Source: Pinus tabuliformis (Eukaryota; Streptophyta; Pinopsida; Pinales; Pinaceae). From it: a DNA stretch of 64,000 nt. Where the stretch lies: NCBI GenBank assembly GCA_031772625.1, contig CM062817.1, positions 951,102,842-951,166,841 on the forward strand, given 5' to 3'. The position numbers and the translations under genes are program-made. Positions within the stretch are counted from its first letter, which is position 1. Every line of letters starts with the position of its first letter. A model generated the notes under the pieces. That model was not told where the DNA came from. It saw only the letters and a program-made list of their open reading frames with translations, and made no database searches. Positions 58,301 to 64,000 of this stretch are shown here, piece by piece.

Positions 58301-61019
58301 TTTACAAAGGTAGCACCAACAACATGGGTAACAAAAATATATGCCAAAAACTATTCCTCAACCGCGGTCATCCTTTTTAGCACCTAGATGCTGTGGGTCT
58401 CCTTCACCAATGGTTGGACATGTGAAAATAAGGACATCATTACCATTTTTCTTAGCCCCTCCCCGTTGAAGGCCTCATTCATATTTCTTAAGAAATGACA
58501 CCAATTTGGTGCCTTCTCCACTCCAAACTACACATGTAGTTCAAATTCGATATGTTATCCTAGTTTTCTCTAGTCCACCTATTTGGAGGACTTTACCAAA
58601 AAACCCAGAATCAAGTTCCTTAGATAATGAATATTCCACACTGCAATTTCTCAATCAACTTAGGCTTTGACATTTGTCTAAACAAGTTGATCTATTGATA
58701 CTCTTCACATTTAACTCTAAATGTTTTCTCTCTTCTAGGCTACTATCGATATGAGAGGGAATATGTTATAGATTCTAACTCTTCTTTTCCCTTCTTCTGT
58801 TTTATGAGGTTACGAAGTTGAATGTTTATACCATATGCATTTTTTAGGGTGTTCAAAGCTCTCAACCTATATGACTAGATGTTATTATCCATATAAATAT
58901 CGTTGTAGCAAATCTTTGCTACCTATTTCTCTAATGCCATGAGTGCTAACAGATTGCAATAAAGGGGTTGTGTATTTTGGAAGTTGTTCCCACATTTGGT
59001 ATCAGTGGTCTCTGGATATCATAATTTTGGTGGTAAATCATGAATAGGTGGTAGTGTGATTTGATGCTAGGTGCAATTGAAACAAGGTCGGAGATACATC
59101 ACTTGTAAAGGTAGATCTTGTGGATTTTTGTTTTAATATGCAGTTTTTTATGTAGGGTATCAACCACAGATATAGTGTACTACTTTCTATACTAAAATTT
59201 AATCACTTTCTCTATATTATATGTGAATGGGCTATGTCTCATGCTCTCTAAAGCTTTGATCAACCTTGCAAAATTTTCCCATGTTTTTATATAGTGTAAT
59301 TTTCATATTTTTCTTTGCATCGTGTAATTTCTCACTTTTCTACTCTTTTTGTTTGAACTTTCTTCTTTATTTCTTGATGTATTGGTTGAAATTTATCATC
59401 TGAATTAGATCTTTGAAAATATTGGGTTCTTGTGGAGAACAATTTTTTTTTATGTTAAACTCTCATGGACCTCTGGTATGGTGGATGTTTTCGCATAAAT
59501 GAATGTATATATTAAGATATATTTCACTGGAATATAGGGAGTGATATATTTTTTCTATGGTTGTGGAAAAGTGTCGTCTTAATGTTTTTGATAGAAAGCA
59601 GGGTCTAAAGGAGTTTGTTGAGTATAGGAAAAATGACTATCTCATTATTTAGATGACAGATTAATTAGATGACATATTTCACAAAAAAACCGAGAGATAA
59701 ATGCCCTAAAACCCAATAGAACCTAACATATTTTCACTCGAATATATATAATTTGTTTATTGATAAAAAAAAATAGAACCTTGGAAAATGCCAAATAATT
59801 TCTTGAATATAATCCAATTATTGAAAATATTTAAATGGTTGTCCCATGCTTAAGCTGACCAGGCCATTTCCATCACAAAATATTCCCCTCTCCACACAAT
59901 TGACCTGATATTTTAATAAAATTATTTTATGACGGTTCTAGTGACAGATACTCGATATTATTATTAGTCGCTGTGATCATGTCCATGTCGGAGAGATTGG
60001 CCATTCTCATCTAGTTCATATTCACACAATTGTACTAATTTCTTGGTTAGTTTTTCCTCGGAAATACAACCCTTTTTTGATGTGTTGAGGGTGGCACAAG
60101 CACCTAATTTACAACATATATTCGGTGGAATCGAATCAAGCTTATGGCATATGTGTTTGGACTCAATTTGCTAAGATTAGTGTTGGAAAATGCTTGAATC
60201 AAATATGTTATGAAGGGTCAAATTCTGTGTAACATTGTTAATTTATTTAGAAGAACTAAATTGTGATTTATTCCCCTTTGATGCTTGTGTTTGTTGTTGG
60301 ATACGTTTACTTTGTAACTCCCTTCTTAAATCAAGATTGCTACAAATTTACATATCTATCAATAAATAGTAAGTACATTGTCATGCATGTTTGCAATTTC
60401 TCCTTAATTTAGATTTTTGCAAGAAATATCTATATCAGACTTCAGCAAACAACAAAATAACACTATTGTAGGTTGTTAATTCCAATTATATTCAATCATA
60501 ATATTATTATAAAAAAAGCTCATAATTTCTGCCTTATAGACTCCATATACCCAAAATCGTTTTGGGGACTAAACTCCCTTTCAACCACCCCTAACCATTT
60601 ATAAAGTCAAGTTTCCTTCTGTTGTTACAAGTTTGAAATGATTCAAGCATAATAACATAAATAAGACATGTCCTAAAATTTATCATCATTCCTTGTGTGT
60701 GCGATACTAAAATCTTAGGATTTCTTAGGGATTCACCCCTTGTGCTAGACGACAGGTGGCAAAAAATGTGTGAATAAGCTTACGTGGTGACATTGATTAG
60801 CCCTTCTCTAGTTCCCCCAAGGTCTTGCTCATGCTTGGTATTACTTCCCAACACGAAACATCTATTGCAAAATCTTATAGGAATTGGTAATTTTATGTAT
60901 GTTAGATGGTTGCTCAAAATATAGCTAGGTGTTCATGAAAGAGGAAGGCTGATATTTATTTGTTTGAAGAGAATTAGAGGTTATTCTTTTAATTAATCTA
61001 TTTTGTTCGAAACAATCAT
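58301..61019. other. Spacer, no gene recognised
   Basis: AT-rich with less skewed patches at 58300-58620 and 60540-60860. No domain, repeat boundary or RNA gene could be supported on either strand. Confidence 0.45.
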
Positions 61020-61977
61020 ATTCATTCTATGTTAATCTCACCAATATTTTCTGAAAATTTGTAGATAGGAGCAATCTGTGAAGACAATTGCATAAGGGGA
61101 CCCTGGTAAGTACTTGCCGTAGAAAATCCTTTAGATTCACAAGCACGTCCAATGTACTAAGCATAGGACAAGAATCTACTTCTGCTTTCAACCAGTGGAA
61201 GCCAATAGATTGATGAAAATAATATGAACAAGAAGAAGATAACTCAATGGAACATAACAAAAGATGTATATGGGGAAAGACACTACTCAAAACCCCTCTA
61301 TATGTATTGCATATATCAGATATATGAGTGAAGATACAAAGCTTGTTCTGACTAGAAAAATTTCGTAGAAGTATGCTAAACTCTCTCAACTCACAAGCAA
61401 GCTCTTGGCCAACACTTAGCCAATTCTGCAAGTCTCCAAGCCCCTATTTCCTTTCGTAATTCCTAGGATGAATAGCCCGTATTTAAAGTGAATTCATGCT
61501 TACAAAAATGTGCAATCCAAGCATAGGTCATTCTCTGATTGGATGCATGATCTATACAACTTAGTAAATCATACAACTGATAGTACACTCTCCCTACACT
61601 CTAGTCTCAACTAGGTATTTCTCATTATCGACATGCATTAGTTTCTGATGAGGGAATCTTTAGTTAACTAGAGTGACACTTGTGGATGCACTAGTGACTG
61701 AATGCTAACTCTCTATTAGTTCCACAAATAGCTTGGAACTAATTTAACTGAGTTATTTAATTTACAACTCAATGTAAACTCATCTCGGACCCCTAAAACT
61801 TAGGGAGAATATATATATGACTTCAAAAAGACTTGCGACTTGAATTTCCTAAGCTAATTAGGTTATTTAAACTTAATTAACTATTTACAAGTTTTTATGA
61901 GAATAGAATTCGATTTTAATTCATAGTTTAATTCAAGGACAAATTAAAATGGAATTTCTTCTTGTCATTTCTCAACA
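61020..61977 (-). repeat. 3' LTR of Copia D (inner end clear, outer end approximate)
   Basis: On the minus strand AGAAGGAG (polypurine tract) precedes TGTTGAGAAATGACAAG at 61977. A TTTAAATACGGGC box near 61480 is the TATA candidate. The 134-codon frame 61431-61027 lies wholly in this LTR and has no domain. The outer end is placed near 61020 by change in composition only. Confidence 0.65.
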
Positions 61978-61984
61978 CTCCTTC

Positions 61985-62430
61985 TAACTAAGAAAGATAT
62001 TACTAGTTACCTTGATCCTGTCTCTATGAAACTCAAATTTACATCTCTACAATCCCTTTGTCAAAATGTGAGCATCTTGCTCCTATGTGGGAATGCACTC
62101 TAATAACATGATCTGCCTCAACACATAATCTCTGAGATGATGATATTGAATATCAATATGCTTGGACCAACCATGAAAAAATGGATTTTCAGAGAGTTTG
62201 ATAAAGCTATGATTTTCGCACTAAATCACAGTTGGATCCATGTGCTAACCAAACAAACCAACCGAGATATTCCTCATCCAGATGGCCTCACATGATGCCT
62301 GACTCGCAGCAACTATGTACTCTGCCTCTACCAAACAGAGTGAAATTGATCTCTATTTCGTGTTATACCTCTATTTTGTGTTATACCAAGAAACTGTGGC
62401 TGAGCCAATTCTTTGATTTTGAAACCTTCA
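61985..62430 (-). pseudogene. Copia D RNase H, C-terminal fragment
   Basis: Minus-strand frames give EAEYIVAAS (catalytic Glu), WMRNISVGLFG-stop-HMDPTVI, SFIKLSENPFFHGWSKHIDI, YHHLRDYVL and EQDAHILTKGL, then CKFEFHRD before the LTR. This is the canonical end of a Ty1/Copia pol. Nothing upstream of RNase H survives above about 62430, so the copy is a 3' stump. Confidence 0.88.
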
Positions 62431-62569
62431 TAAAGTAGTTCATGCAGATTCTCAAATTAAATTCTAAAATCCAAATTCCAACACTAGTGGGCACTGAGAA
62501 CTGAAGAGAGAAACAGAGGTGGTGTTAGGAGAAACTTTTCTTCTCCAACAAAAACATGTTAGAACGATC
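62431..62569. other. Short spacer between Copia D and the R1 repeat
   Basis: Part of it (GGAGAAACTTTTCTTCTCC near 62528) resembles the upstream edge of the R1 copies at 19260 and 20765, so the repeat may begin here. Confidence 0.4.
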
Positions 62570-62883
62570 CCTTCTCGGCGTTCTCATATTTTCTCACACT
62601 AAAATGCATCTAATTTGTTTTTAACTGGTTTGTGCCGATTTTTTCTCTAAAATTTTTAACCTAGTTCATTTGGAAATATATATGTGAAAAAAAGTGGGTG
62701 TCACAAATGGTTAGTAAAGTAAGAAACCTTCTCAGCGTTCTCATATTTTCTCACACTAAAATGCATCTAATTTGTTTTTAACTGGTTTGTGCCGATTTTT
62801 TCTCTAAAATTTTTAACCTAGTTCATTTGGAAATATATATGTGAAAAAAAGTGGGTGTCACAAATGGTTAGTAAAGTAAGAAA
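62570..62883 (+). repeat. Dispersed repeat R1, copy 3, in tandem duplicate (157-bp unit)
   Basis: CCTTCTCGGCGTTCTCATAT and following bases at 62570-62726 is repeated at 62727-62883 with about one mismatch. Each unit contains AATTTGTTTTTAACTGGTTT, GTGCCGATTTTTTCTC and AAGTGGGTGTCACAAATGG, in the same order as the R1 copies at 19350 and 20840. Confidence 0.9.
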
Positions 62884-64000
62884 CATTTTCTTAAATTCTA
62901 AGTATGAAATTGTTTGTAATTGGAAAATGTACGAGCATAGAGATAATATTCTAAAATCTAAGGCCCGGTTTATATTTAAAATTTAAACGTTAAACTATTC
63001 TAATAGAAATCTAAGGCCAGGTTTATATTCAAAATTGAAACGTTAAACTATTCTAATAATTCTATTAGGTTGAAAAGTTAAAATAAAATAAATTATTGAT
63101 ATTAAATCTGAAACAATTTACAAAGTAAGATATAAAATGATTATTTTATAAATCATTAATTATAAAACAATAAAATATCATTTTTAAAATATAAATCTTT
63201 AATTATAAAATTAAATTTAAATAATTAAAGGCAATTTCAAATGTTATTAAGTAAATGTATAAAAAGATGATAATTTTATAAGTTAAGATATAATATTTAT
63301 GTAAATTTATTATTCAAAATATTTAACATTATAAATTTGGATAAAGTATTATAGAATCTTAACATGCTTCATGAAACCATCATATTTTCAGCATAAACTA
63401 TGATATAATATATTTCATGCTATATTTGAGATGATGTAAAATATAAAAATGTCAAAGTGTCTCAATATCTCGAGACAATGTAAAGAAGTTATTAATAATT
63501 GAAAAATAATTAATGTGATTAAAGAAATTTTTTAATTATTAAAGTTATATTTAATTAAGATTTATTTTCAACATGATTAAAAATTTAAAAATTCCAAAAT
63601 AAACTATTTTTAACATGGTTAACTATAAATTATAAAATAAAAAATTTACTAAAAATAAACTATAAATTTTAAAATAACACCATTTTTAACATAATTAATT
63701 ATAAATTATAAAATGAAAAATCACTAAAAATATCCAATTAAATAAAAAATATTAATTATTATATTGTAAAAAAATATATTAATTAAAAAATAGAAATAAG
63801 AATAATATTATTATAAAATAAATTTTTTGTAAGACAAAAAAACCATATAAATTTAAATAGTTCATATTAATTAATTGAATTTATATTTATAATGAATTAT
63901 TAAAATCATTTTTTTTTTGGTTTTTAAGATTCACAACCAACAATGATCTTGATAAAAACATGTAATTATATTTATGGTGTAAATATAATTTATATATCAA
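62884..64000. other. Very AT-rich spacer
   Basis: Short duplicated phrases only, for example AAGGCCCGGTTTATATTTAA at 62961 and its copy at 63013, and TTTTTAACATGGTTAACTAT-like phrases near 63608 and 63684. No gene. Confidence 0.6.

Noticed and set aside
61027..61431. 134-codon minus-strand open frame
   Set aside because: It lies wholly within the Copia D LTR and has no recognisable motif.
1..64000. CRISPR arrays, bacterial operons, rRNA or tRNA genes
   Set aside because: No regularly spaced repeats with unique spacers, no tRNA B-box in a cloverleaf context and no rRNA core sequence were seen. The only tRNA-related sequences are primer-binding sites.

Overview
This is a gene-poor, AT-rich plant nuclear window made almost entirely of old, nested retroelements. 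The mix of chromodomain Gypsy, Ty1/Copia, LINEs with a DUF4283 plus zinc-knuckle ORF1, and Penelope-type hammerhead ribozymes fits a conifer or other gymnosperm best. That assignment is inference, because no species marker is present. No intact host gene was found.

Layout. 1-912: 3' end and probable LTR of a Gypsy element. 914-3420 (-): 5' half of LINE A. 4685-8800 (+): Copia A, 5'-truncated. 11598-18425 (-): a SABATH carboxyl-methyltransferase pseudogene, split in its last exon by Copia B (11697-17052, +). 19230-21303: two copies of a dispersed repeat, with a third at 62570-62883. 21505-31517 (-): a complete chromodomain Gypsy with 2.6-kb LTRs and a perfect 5-bp target duplication. 33026-38353 (+): Copia C, same family as Copia B, carrying a 119-bp Penelope-type hammerhead fragment at 37189-37307. 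38354-45397 (-): LINE C, with its reverse-transcriptase core replaced by an unassigned 2.2-kb sequence. 47590-55885 (+): LINE B, nearly full length. Its RNase H is interrupted by a 1.4-kb foldback element (53260-54667) that carries two facing hammerhead motifs and a 14-bp target duplication. 56800-57730 (+): a pseudogene of a plant double-stranded-RNA-binding (DRB) protein. 61020-62430 (-): the 3' end of Copia D. The remainder is AT-rich spacer with microsatellites and short tandem duplications.

How it fits together. The reading frames are homologous to known proteins but carry stops and frameshifts, many of which look like C-to-T decay (CGA to TGA, CAA/CAG to TAA/TAG, TGG to TGA/TAG). That is the expected fate of silenced, methylated plant DNA. 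Nesting gives relative ages: SABATH before Copia B, Copia C before its ribozyme insert, LINE B before the foldback. The most unusual content is the ribozyme-bearing Penelope-like sequence, seen as a minimal ribozyme-plus-tail fragment and as a long inverted pair.
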